Source of the DNA: Bacillota bacterium
Lineage (GTDB): Bacteria; Bacillota; Clostridia; Peptostreptococcales; Anaerovoracaceae
Direction: 5' to 3'
NCBI GenBank assembly: GCA_029266295.1
Contig: JAQSXD010000315.1
Location: forward strand, 1-5,110
DNA: 5,110 nt
The notes beneath the pieces are model-generated. The model did no database searches, was not told where the DNA came from, and saw only the letters and a list, made by a program, of their open reading frames with translations. Within the stretch, counting starts at the first letter, position 1, and every line of letters starts with the position of its first letter. Of the stretch, positions 1 to 5,110 are shown one piece after another. Position numbers and translations under genes: made by a program.

Positions 1-1
1 T

Positions 2-1507
2 TTAAGACCAGAAGAAATCAGTGCGGTCATAAGAGAACAGATCAAACAATATAAAAACGAGTTGGAAATCTCCAATTTCGGTACAGTAATACAGGTTGGT
101 GACGGTATTGCCAGAATCTACGGTCTGGATCAGTGCATGGCGGGAGAACTACTTGAGTTTCCCGGTGATGTTTACGGTATGGCGCTGAATCTCGAATCGG
201 ATAATGTCGGTACGGTTATTCTGGGGCCCGATAAGGAAATCAAAGAGGGCGACGTTGTAAAGCCAACCGGTAAGGTTGTTGAAGTTCCCGTAGGACCGGA
301 ACTGATCGGACGTGTTGTAAACGCACTTGGACAGCCTATCGACGGCAAGGGCCCGATCAACACGACCAAGACCAGACCCGTGGAAAACATAGCTCCCGGT
401 GTATTGCAGAGAAAATCGGTCAATCAGCCGCTGCAAACCGGTATTAAGGCCATTGATTCTATGATTCCCATTGGTAAGGGGCAAAGAGAACTGATCATCG
501 GTGACAGGCAGACCGGAAAAACAGCGCTTGCCATTGATACGATACTCAATCAGGCATCAGAAGATGTGATCTGTATCTATGTGGCGATCGGACAGAAGAA
601 ATCCACCGTTGCACAGATGGTTCAAACCCTTGAAAAAAAGGGGTCAATGCAATACACCATCGTTGTTTCCGCTACTGCCAGTGAGGTTGCTCCGCTGCAG
701 TACATAGCCCCTTATGCAGGCTGCGCTATGGCGGAGGAATTTATGTATCAGGGAAAAGACGTTCTGATTATTTACGACGACCTGTCCAAGCATGCGGTCG
801 CTTACAGAGCTATGTCGCTGCTGCTTCGAAGACCGCCGGGGAGAGAAGCTTATCCCGGAGATGTATTCTATCTGCACAGCAGACTTCTTGAAAGAGCGGC
901 AAAGTTATCCGATGAACTGGGAGGCGGTTCCATTACGGCACTTCCTATCATTGAGACTCAGGCGGGAGACGTCTCCGCCTATATTCCGACCAATGTAATT
1001 TCCATTACAGATGGTCAGATCTTCTTGGAATCGGAGCTCTTCTTTACAGGACAGAGACCTGCTGTTAACGCTGGTATCTCCGTATCCCGTGTAGGAGGAA
1101 GCGCACAGATCAAAGCCATGAAAAAGGTATCCAGTAAGGTAAAACTAGAATTGGCGCAGTATAGAGAGCTGGCAAGCTTTTCGCAGTTTGGTTCCGATCT
1201 GGATAAAGATACAAAGGAACGTCTGGAACATGGTACTGTTCTGATGGAAATTCTAAAACAGCCTCAGTATGCACCTGTCAAGGTCGAACACCAGGTTATG
1301 ATCATTTTTGCCGCGACCAACCGCTATCTGGTGGACGTTCCGGTAGAAGAAATCAAGGATTTTGAGAAAGAGTTCTACAGCTTTATGGATACCCAGTATC
1401 CGGAAGTGGGAAAAGAGATCAAGTCCACCGGTAAGCTGGAAGGGGAAACAGAAGAGCAACTCAAGGCTGCAATCTTAAAATTCAAATCGCTGAGATCATC
1501 CGATTAA
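2..1507 (+). CDS. atpA: F1F0 ATP synthase subunit alpha (5' end cut by window)
   Basis: Alpha subunit of the F1 head, which alternates with beta in the hexamer and carries the non-catalytic nucleotide sites. The frame is open from base 2 and reads LRPEEISAVIREQ at once, the usual alpha N-terminus, so probably only about two residues (such as Met-Asn) are missing; 501 residues are visible against a usual 502-513. The TTG at 62 is therefore an internal Leu codon, not the start. The Walker A motif GDRQTGKT is encoded at 500-523. The alpha-type Gln in AIGQKKS (codon 593-595) stands where beta has its catalytic Glu. The sequence SRVGG near visible residue 363 supplies the arginine finger that reaches into the beta site. 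The C-terminal helical domain is complete, ending at TAA (1505-1507). It is followed after 24 bases by atpG in the same operon. No frameshift or missing key residue was seen. Confidence 0.98.
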   Translation, partial: LRPEEISAVIREQIKQYKNELEISNFGTVIQVGDGIARIYGLDQCMAGELLEFPGDVYGMALNLESDNVGTVILGPDKEIKEGDVVKPTGKVVEVPVGPELIGRVVNALGQPIDGKGPINTTKTRPVENIAPGVLQRKSVNQPLQTGIKAIDSMIPIGKGQRELIIGDRQTGKTALAIDTILNQASEDVICIYVAIGQKKSTVAQMVQTLEKKGSMQYTIVVSATASEVAPLQYIAPYAGCAMAEEFMYQGKDVLIIYDDLSKHAVAYRAMSLLLRRPPGREAYPGDVFYLHSRLLERAAKLSDELGGGSITALPIIETQAGDVSAYIPTNVISITDGQIFLESELFFTGQRPAVNAGISVSRVGGSAQIKAMKKVSSKVKLELAQYRELASFSQFGSDLDKDTKERLEHGTVLMEILKQPQYAPVKVEHQVMIIFAATNRYLVDVPVEEIKDFEKEFYSFMDTQYPEVGKEIKSTGKLEGETEEQLKAAILKFKSLRSSD

Positions 1508-1514
1508 CGCTGGT

Positions 1515-1526
1515 AAGGAGGAGGTG
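1515..1526 (+). promoter_or_regulatory. Strong double Shine-Dalgarno of atpG
   Basis: AAGGAGGAGGTG contains two overlapping matches to the 16S anti-Shine-Dalgarno: AAGGAGG, 10 bases from the ATG at 1532, and GGAGGTG, 5 bases from it. It lies within the short gap between atpA and atpG and fixes the ATG at 1532 as the start rather than the in-frame ATG five codons later. Confidence 0.85.
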
Positions 1527-1531
1527 AAGGC

Positions 1532-2398
1532 ATGGCAACAAACAACATGAGAGATATTAAGCGCAGAATCCGAAGCGTCAGCAGCATGGAGCATATCACC
1601 AATGCCATGAAGCTCGTATCTGCTGCGAAATTGCGAAAAGCCAAAAACACCTTTGAAAAAACACAAGAATATTTCCACTATGTGACCGAGTCAATTGAGG
1701 AAATTTTTCACCATACAAATGAAGTTCCTTCGGAATACCTGAAGGGAAACCGTGAGATTAAGTCGACTTGCTATATCATCGTCACCAGTTCCAGAGGACT
1801 TTGCGGAAGCTTTAATTCCAACATCATTAAGGAAGCAGCAAGGCACATTGCCGAGGATCGGGGAAAACCGGTCATCGTGGCAGTGGGTGGAAAAGGCAAA
1901 GAATATTTTGAAAAGCGGGGCTACGATATCTTTGAGGAGTATATGCTCCCGCCGGAAAGTATTTCCTTCTTGGAGACCCATGATATCAGTAAACCAATTA
2001 TTGATATGTATAATTCCGGACAGATTGACGAAGTAGTAATCATCTATACTTCGTTTGTCAGCTCCCTGGAGCAGAAGGTAAGATCTGTAACCCTCCTTCC
2101 CTTCGAGATCAACAGGGACCCGGATTTTCCAAGATTGGAACAGCAGGTTGATTATGAGCCTTCGGTAGAAGAGGTCTTCAACTATCTGGTGCCCAAATAC
2201 GTGGAAATTATGGTTTATGGCGCCATTGTAGAGTCTGCCACCTGTGAACACGCTGCAAGGCGTATTGCCATGGAGAACGCCACCGACAATGCGAGAGACA
2301 TGATCGGTGAGCTAACCCTCTACTACAACAGGACACGGCAGGCCGCCATCACAAATGAAATTTCAGAAATCGTAGGAGGCGCCGAAGCGCTGAAATAA
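1532..2398 (+). CDS. atpG: F1F0 ATP synthase subunit gamma
   Basis: Gamma is the central rotor shaft of F1: its N- and C-terminal helices form a coiled coil inside the alpha3beta3 ring, and its globular part contacts epsilon and the c-ring. The protein has 288 residues, normal for the family. The N-terminal helix shows MRDIKRRIRSV and then NAMKLVSAAKLRKAK (about residues 24-38). The Rossmann-like middle carries the conserved SSRGLCGSFN (86-95). The C-terminal helix carries ESATCEHAARR (234-244), NARDMI and RQAAITNEISEIVGGAEAL (269-287), the gamma signature that packs against beta. Two small departures stand out in the C-terminal signature: Cys238 where Ser is usual, and Arg244 where Met is usual. 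The start is set by a very strong Shine-Dalgarno just upstream. The gene sits between atpA and atpD, and its stop codon overlaps the atpD ribosome binding site. Identity is secure. Confidence 0.98.
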   Translation: MATNNMRDIKRRIRSVSSMEHITNAMKLVSAAKLRKAKNTFEKTQEYFHYVTESIEEIFHHTNEVPSEYLKGNREIKSTCYIIVTSSRGLCGSFNSNIIKEAARHIAEDRGKPVIVAVGGKGKEYFEKRGYDIFEEYMLPPESISFLETHDISKPIIDMYNSGQIDEVVIIYTSFVSSLEQKVRSVTLLPFEINRDPDFPRLEQQVDYEPSVEEVFNYLVPKYVEIMVYGAIVESATCEHAARRIAMENATDNARDMIGELTLYYNRTRQAAITNEISEIVGGAEALK

Positions 2399-2404
2399 GG
2401 AGGG
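2396..2404 (+). promoter_or_regulatory. Shine-Dalgarno of atpD overlapping the atpG stop
   Basis: TAAGGAGGG starts with the atpG stop codon TAA (2396-2398) and includes GGAGG at 2399-2403, seven bases before the atpD ATG at 2411. Ribosomes ending atpG therefore sit on the atpD initiation site, which suggests translational coupling of gamma and beta. Confidence 0.8.
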
Positions 2405-2410
2405 AAGGTA

Positions 2411-3802
2411 ATGAGTCATAAAGGTACCATACACCAAATCATTGGTCCCGTAATCGATATAAAGTTTATGCCGGAAGAGATGCCGGAGCTGCTGAATGCG
2501 ATTTATATCTATTTTGAAGACAGAAATATTGTTGCAGAAGTAGCACAGCATATCGGAGATGACGTAGTCAGATGCGTTGCATTGTCCTCGACAGATGGAT
2601 TGACTCGGGGAATGGAAGCTGTAGACAGCGGTTCGCCGATCAATGTCCCTGTTGGGAAGGAAGTGCTCGGCAGACTGTTCAATGTAATCGGAGAGACCAT
2701 TGATGAAAAGGGTCCTGTGAATACCGAGGCACGAATGCCGATTCACAGGCCTGCACCTGCTTTTGACGAGCAGGATACCAGTACGCAAATTTTTGAAACC
2801 GGAATCAAAGTTGTTGACTTGATCGCACCTTATACAAGGGGCGGTAAGGTCGGACTGTTCGGAGGAGCCGGCGTTGGAAAAACAGTACTGATCCAAGAGC
2901 TGATCAGCAATATTGCGAAAGAGCATGGAGGTATTTCTGTATTCGCCGGAGTAGGAGAAAGAACGAGAGAGGGAAACGACCTCTATCATGAAATGATCGA
3001 TTCCGGTGTAATTGCAAAGACTGCCATGGTTTTCGGACAGATGAATGAGCCGCCGGGGGCTAGAATGCGAGTAGCATTGACAGGGCTGACGATGGCAGAA
3101 CACTTCAGAGATGAAGAGGGACAGGACGTGCTTCTGTTCATTGATAATATCTTCCGGTTCACCCAGGCTGGTTCTGAGGTATCTGCGCTGCTGGGCCGTG
3201 TGCCCAGTGCGGTAGGTTATCAGCCAACCTTGGCTACGGAGATGGGTGCGCTGCAGGAGCGAATCACATCCACAAAGAAGGGTTCAATCACATCGGTACA
3301 GGCAATTTACGTTCCTGCCGATGACTTGACGGACCCTGCTCCGGCAACTACCTTTGCCCATCTGGATGCAACTACGGTTCTTTCCAGAGCGATCACAGAA
3401 TTGGGAATCTATCCAGCGGTAGATCCGCTGGAATCATCCTCCAGAATTATGGATCCGCTGATCATCGGCGAAGAACATTACAACACAGCCAGAGGGGTAC
3501 AGGAGGTGCTGCAGCGTTATAAAGATCTGCAGGATATCATTGCCATCCTTGGTATGGATGAACTGTCCGATTCGGATAAGTTGGTCGTTGCCCGGGCAAG
3601 AAAAATCCAGAGATTCCTTTCGCAGCCATTCAGTGTTGCGGAAGCGTTCACCGGTATGCCTGGTAAATATATACCGCTCAAGGAGACGGTCAGAGGCTTC
3701 AAGGAAATTTTGGAAGGAAAACATGATGCGATTCCTGAATCTATGTTCCTGTTTGCCGGAGGGATAGACGAAGTAGTAGAAAGGTTCCAAAGCAATGCCT
3801 AA
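2411..3802 (+). CDS. atpD: F1F0 ATP synthase subunit beta (catalytic)
   Basis: Beta carries the catalytic sites that make or split ATP on the F1 head. It has 463 residues, normal for the family. An N-terminal beta-barrel (about 1-80) opens with GTIHQIIGPVIDIKF. The nucleotide domain carries Walker A GGAGVGKT (151-158), GVGERTREGND (182-190) with the catalytic Glu183 and Arg184 (E. coli Glu181 and Arg182), and Walker B LLFIDN with Asp245. GYQPTLATEMG (269-279) follows, then Tyr334 in LGIYPAVDPL, which stacks on adenine. The C-terminal helical domain has the lever motif as DELSDSD (383-389) in place of the textbook DELSEED. No active-site residue I could check is missing. The ATG at 2411 is set by a GGAGG seven bases upstream. 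The last eight bases overlap atpC. Function and operon position are secure. Confidence 0.99.
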   Translation: MSHKGTIHQIIGPVIDIKFMPEEMPELLNAIYIYFEDRNIVAEVAQHIGDDVVRCVALSSTDGLTRGMEAVDSGSPINVPVGKEVLGRLFNVIGETIDEKGPVNTEARMPIHRPAPAFDEQDTSTQIFETGIKVVDLIAPYTRGGKVGLFGGAGVGKTVLIQELISNIAKEHGGISVFAGVGERTREGNDLYHEMIDSGVIAKTAMVFGQMNEPPGARMRVALTGLTMAEHFRDEEGQDVLLFIDNIFRFTQAGSEVSALLGRVPSAVGYQPTLATEMGALQERITSTKKGSITSVQAIYVPADDLTDPAPATTFAHLDATTVLSRAITELGIYPAVDPLESSSRIMDPLIIGEEHYNTARGVQEVLQRYKDLQDIIAILGMDELSDSDKLVVARARKIQRFLSQPFSVAEAFTGMPGKYIPLKETVRGFKEILEGKHDAIPESMFLFAGGIDEVVERFQSNA

Positions 3803-4220
3803 AAGTATGCTGCTGGAGGTAATCACACCTTCCAAACTCTTCTATAAGGGAGAGGTTGAACTCGTGATCGCCAGGACACTGAACGGTGATGAGGGCTATA
3901 TGGCAGGTCATACCTGGGCAGTCAAACTGCTTGCCGCAGGAGAGCTTTGGTTTCAGGAAGCCGGATCAAAGGACTTCAAAATTGCGGCGATCGCAGGTGG
4001 TTTTGTTGATGTGAAGGATAATATTATCATCTTTACTGACGCGGCAGAATGGCCTGAGGACATTGATCTTGCAAGGGCTGAGCATGAGAAGGAATTGGCA
4101 GAAGACTGGCTGAGACATCCCAGCAACGATGATTCGGAAGTCTCAAGAGCCAAAATAGCCATTGCAAAATCGCTTACCCGTATGCATGTTAAGGCTGGAG
4201 GGCATAGGCGTAGGCGCTAA
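3795..4220 (+). CDS. atpC: F1F0 ATP synthase subunit epsilon
   Basis: Epsilon binds the foot of gamma, couples F1 to the c-ring, and in many bacteria inhibits ATP hydrolysis through its C-terminal helices. The protein has 141 residues, typical length. An N-terminal beta-sandwich (about 1-85) includes LLEVITPSKLFYKGEVE and IAAIAGGFVDVKDNIIIF. The helical hairpin (about 88-131) includes IDLARA (90-95), matching the I(L)DxxRA motif tied to ATP binding in Bacillus epsilon. The usual GILPGHAP-like loop is replaced by GDEGYMAGHTW (31-41), a divergent but plausible variant. The tail ends in HRRRR. The start at 3795 overlaps the end of atpD by eight bases and has only a weak AGAAAGG (3778-3784) upstream, so it probably depends on coupling to atpD translation. 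An in-frame ATG at 3807 is an alternative start that would avoid the overlap. It is the last gene of the operon and is followed by a terminator. Confidence 0.95.
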   Translation: MPKSMLLEVITPSKLFYKGEVELVIARTLNGDEGYMAGHTWAVKLLAAGELWFQEAGSKDFKIAAIAGGFVDVKDNIIIFTDAAEWPEDIDLARAEHEKELAEDWLRHPSNDDSEVSRAKIAIAKSLTRMHVKAGGHRRRR

Positions 4221-4252
4221 CGAATAACCAATAAAATACTCATCGTAAGTAT

Positions 4253-4296
4253 GATAGAAATCATGCGGTTCATAAACGCATGATTTCTTCGTTTTT
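4253..4296 (+). terminator. Intrinsic terminator of the atp operon
   Basis: A perfect 12-bp stem pairs AGAAATCATGCG (4256-4267) with CGCATGATTTCT (4277-4288) around a nine-base loop GTTCATAAA. It may extend two pairs further across a bulged T at 4255 (G4253-C4290 and A4254-T4289). A T run, TTTTT at 4292-4296, follows closely. It begins 33 bases after the atpC stop, as expected for a Rho-independent terminator. The opposite strand lacks a T run beside the stem, so it probably works only in the + direction. It separates the atp operon from the membrane-protein gene downstream. Confidence 0.88.
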
Positions 4297-4310
4297 CAAT
4301 CGAATTCTAT

Positions 4311-4347
4311 TTTAATTGCATTAGTTGCACTAGTTTAATTGTACTAT
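4311..4347 (+). repeat. AT-rich block of short imperfect direct repeats
   Basis: TTGCATTAG (4316-4324) is followed at once by TTGCACTAG (4325-4333), identical at eight of nine bases. After five bases comes a weaker third copy, TTGTACTAT (4339-4347). The 8-mer TTTAATTG occurs identically at 4311-4318 and 4334-4341, so two units share the same left flank. The block lies between the atp terminator and the candidate promoter of the next gene. It could be a regulator-binding array or simply AT-rich sequence with chance similarity; the repeats themselves are plain, the role is unknown. Confidence 0.5.
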
Positions 4348-4353
4348 TTCCGT

Positions 4354-4391
4354 CGGTTCGACAATATATGACCAGAATCGCTATTGAACCG
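4354..4391. repeat. Spaced inverted repeat overlapping the candidate -35
   Basis: CGGTTCGA (4354-4361) is the near reverse complement of TTGAACCG (4384-4391): seven Watson-Crick pairs and one G-T, with 22 bases between. The right arm contains the candidate -35 hexamer. As DNA it could be a pair of half-sites for a regulator; as RNA from an upstream promoter it could form a hairpin. Chance cannot be excluded for arms this short. Confidence 0.35.
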
Positions 4392-4412
4392 CTTGCCCAT
4401 TTGGGCTAGACT
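4384..4412 (+). promoter_or_regulatory. Candidate sigma-A promoter of the membrane-protein gene
   Basis: TTGAAC (4384-4389, four of six against TTGACA) and TAGACT (4407-4412, four of six against TATAAT) are separated by exactly 17 bases. Transcription would begin near 4419 and give a leader of about 37 bases before the TTG start. It is the best-spaced pair I found by eye in the gap after the terminator, but each hexamer is only moderate. Weaker -10-like sequences exist nearby (TATAGA at 4412, TATATG at 4365) without a properly spaced -35. Confidence 0.4.
4392..4409. promoter_or_regulatory. Small dyad in the promoter spacer (possible operator)
   Basis: GCCCA (4395-4399) and TGGGC (4402-4406) form a perfect inverted repeat around TT. 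Outside a T-T mismatch, CT (4392-4393) and AG (4408-4409) extend the symmetry to 18 bases. It fills the spacer between the candidate -35 and -10, a classic place for a repressor or for an activator that twists the spacer. If transcribed from further upstream it would be a weak five-pair hairpin. No regulator is identifiable in the window. Confidence 0.35.
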
Positions 4413-4435
4413 ATAGATGTTTTACAAATCAATGT

Positions 4436-4448
4436 GGGAGGGGAGGTG
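4436..4448 (+). promoter_or_regulatory. Very strong Shine-Dalgarno that sets a TTG start
   Basis: GGGAGGGGAGGTG includes GGAGGTG (4442-4448), complementary to the 16S 3' end, seven bases before the TTG at 4456. An in-frame ATG exists upstream at 4432, but it would put this sequence inside the gene and has no ribosome binding site of its own, so the TTG is preferred. Confidence 0.75.
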
Positions 4449-4455
4449 CAGGACG

Positions 4456-5110
4456 TTGAGCTTACTGTTTAATCTGATGCTCAATCTTTATTCGGCGATT
4501 ATCCTCATTGTAATGTGCGCTCATTCTTTCAGACGGCATGACAAATATTCGCTGCAGCAGAAACTGTTTCATCTGATGCTGTTGCTGACTTTGCTGTTGC
4601 TTTTTTTTGATACATTTAGTCGATTTGATGGCAGCCCCGGAACCTACTACTCTTATTTCAATTTCATTGGTAATTTTGTCGTCTTTCTGCTGGGACCGTT
4701 GCCGTCTATGGCGTGGATGGCGTATGCCAATTTCGAAATTTACCGTGACGAAAACCGTGTAAAGACCCTGTTGAAGGTGACGTCGATATGGCTTGCGATC
4801 AATAGTTTACTGACGTTGCTATCTCTTCAATATCATTGGCTGTACTATATTGATGTGGAAAATGTCTATCATAGAGGGCCTCTTTTTCTGTTACCGGCAA
4901 TGCTGACAGTCGGTTCAATTTTGATCGCTTTTGTAATGGTTTCGCAAAATAGGAAGAGAATAGAGAAGAAGCACTATTTCTCCCTTGTATTCTTTCCTGT
5001 GCCTCCTCTGGTCGCGATCCTTGCTCAAATTTACGTGTACGGAACCTCATTTATTTTAAATGGTTTGACCATCTCATTGCTGATCGTATTTATAACGATA
5101 CAAAATCAGC
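4456..5110 (+). CDS. Seven-helix membrane sensor protein, probably N-terminal half of a GGDEF protein (3' end cut)
   Basis: The frame is open from a TTG start to the window's end, giving 218 visible residues with no stop. Seven hydrophobic segments lie at about residues 3-22, 37-54, 68-90, 105-124, 143-162, 175-195 and 198-215. Basic stretches follow segments 1, 3 and 5 (RRHDK at 26-30, YRDENRVK, QNRKRIEKKH), so by the positive-inside rule the N-terminus is outside and the C-terminus in the cytoplasm. Outer loops carry RFDGSPGTYYS (56-66) and WLYYIDVENVYHRGP (128-142). From memory, this arrangement, ending in a helix and IQNQ, matches the membrane sensor half of clostridial GGDEF proteins, in which a cytoplasmic diguanylate cyclase domain opens with a TDYLTG-like motif right after. 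That domain is not in the window, so a histidine kinase or other output remains possible. It has its own candidate promoter and a terminator separates it from atp, so no functional link to ATP synthase is implied. Confidence 0.72.
   Translation, partial: MSLLFNLMLNLYSAIILIVMCAHSFRRHDKYSLQQKLFHLMLLLTLLLLFFDTFSRFDGSPGTYYSYFNFIGNFVVFLLGPLPSMAWMAYANFEIYRDENRVKTLLKVTSIWLAINSLLTLLSLQYHWLYYIDVENVYHRGPLFLLPAMLTVGSILIAFVMVSQNRKRIEKKHYFSLVFFPVPPLVAILAQIYVYGTSFILNGLTISLLIVFITIQNQ

Noticed and set aside
62..64. TTG as the start of the alpha subunit gene
   Set aside because: The frame is open back to base 2 and encodes the standard alpha N-terminus LRPEEISAVIREQ, so the TTG is an internal Leu codon and the true start lies just outside the window.
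1752..2036. Open frame of 94 codons on the plus strand inside atpG
   Set aside because: An out-of-frame overlap with conserved gamma sequence, with no ribosome binding site and no recognisable features.
1691..2251. Open frame of 186 codons on the minus strand
   Set aside because: It is entirely antisense to atpG, with low-complexity His/Phe/Asn-rich translation and no initiation signal; a coding shadow.
2363..3103. Long open frame of 246 codons on the minus strand
   Set aside because: It lies opposite atpD in an active, conserved coding region, its protein is unlike any family I know, and no ribosome site supports it. It is a shadow of the beta gene.
4236..4252. Small hairpin ATACT / AGTAT just before the atp terminator
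   Set aside because: Only five weak A-T-rich pairs with a seven-base loop and no T run; likely chance next to the much stronger terminator stem.
4297..4455. Possible riboswitch (including a c-di-GMP type) ahead of the sensor gene
   Set aside because: I looked for conserved riboswitch core sequences and multi-helix layout and saw none; the candidate promoter would leave a leader of only about 37 bases, too short for one.
4799..5050. Open frame of 83 codons on the minus strand under the membrane-protein gene
   Set aside because: The plus frame there encodes regular membrane helices with charge patterns fitting a real protein, while the minus translation shows no family features.
4221..5110. 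A functional partnership between ATP synthase and the membrane sensor gene
   Set aside because: A strong terminator and a separate candidate promoter lie between them, so adjacency alone gives no support for a joint system.

Overview
The window is the 3' part of a bacterial F-type ATP synthase operon, followed by an intergenic region and the start of an unrelated membrane-protein gene. All genes are on the + strand. The order is atpA (first few bases missing) - atpG - atpD - atpC - terminator - a 235-base gap - the 5' part of a gene for a protein with about seven membrane segments. The protein sequences, strong GGAGG-type ribosome binding sites and moderate base composition suggest a Bacillota of class Clostridia. 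The variant epsilon subunit and the style of the last protein hint at a less-studied anaerobic lineage within it. This placement is an inference from remembered family sequences, not from a search.

Region 2-4220 encodes four of the five F1 subunits (alpha, gamma, beta, epsilon) in canonical order. Intergenic gaps are 24 and 12 bases, and atpD and atpC overlap by 8 bases, so the genes are almost certainly one transcript. Alpha and beta form the hexamer that carries the nucleotide sites, gamma is the rotating shaft, and epsilon is the shaft-bound regulator. All the catalytic residues I could locate are intact. The c subunit, which would show whether the enzyme uses H+ or Na+, lies outside the window, as do delta and the other Fo subunits.

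Region 4221-4455 is non-coding. It starts with a strong intrinsic terminator that ends the atp operon. Next comes an AT-rich block with short imperfect direct repeats, then a candidate promoter whose spacer holds a small dyad, and last a very strong Shine-Dalgarno sequence.

Region 4456-5110 is an open frame running off the window's end. It starts at a TTG and encodes a hydrophobic protein with seven predicted membrane segments. It resembles the membrane sensor half of clostridial GGDEF (diguanylate cyclase) proteins, but any output domain lies beyond the window, so the function is provisional. This gene and its control region are the only non-routine part. I see no mobile element, CRISPR array, tRNA, rRNA or convincing new multi-gene system.
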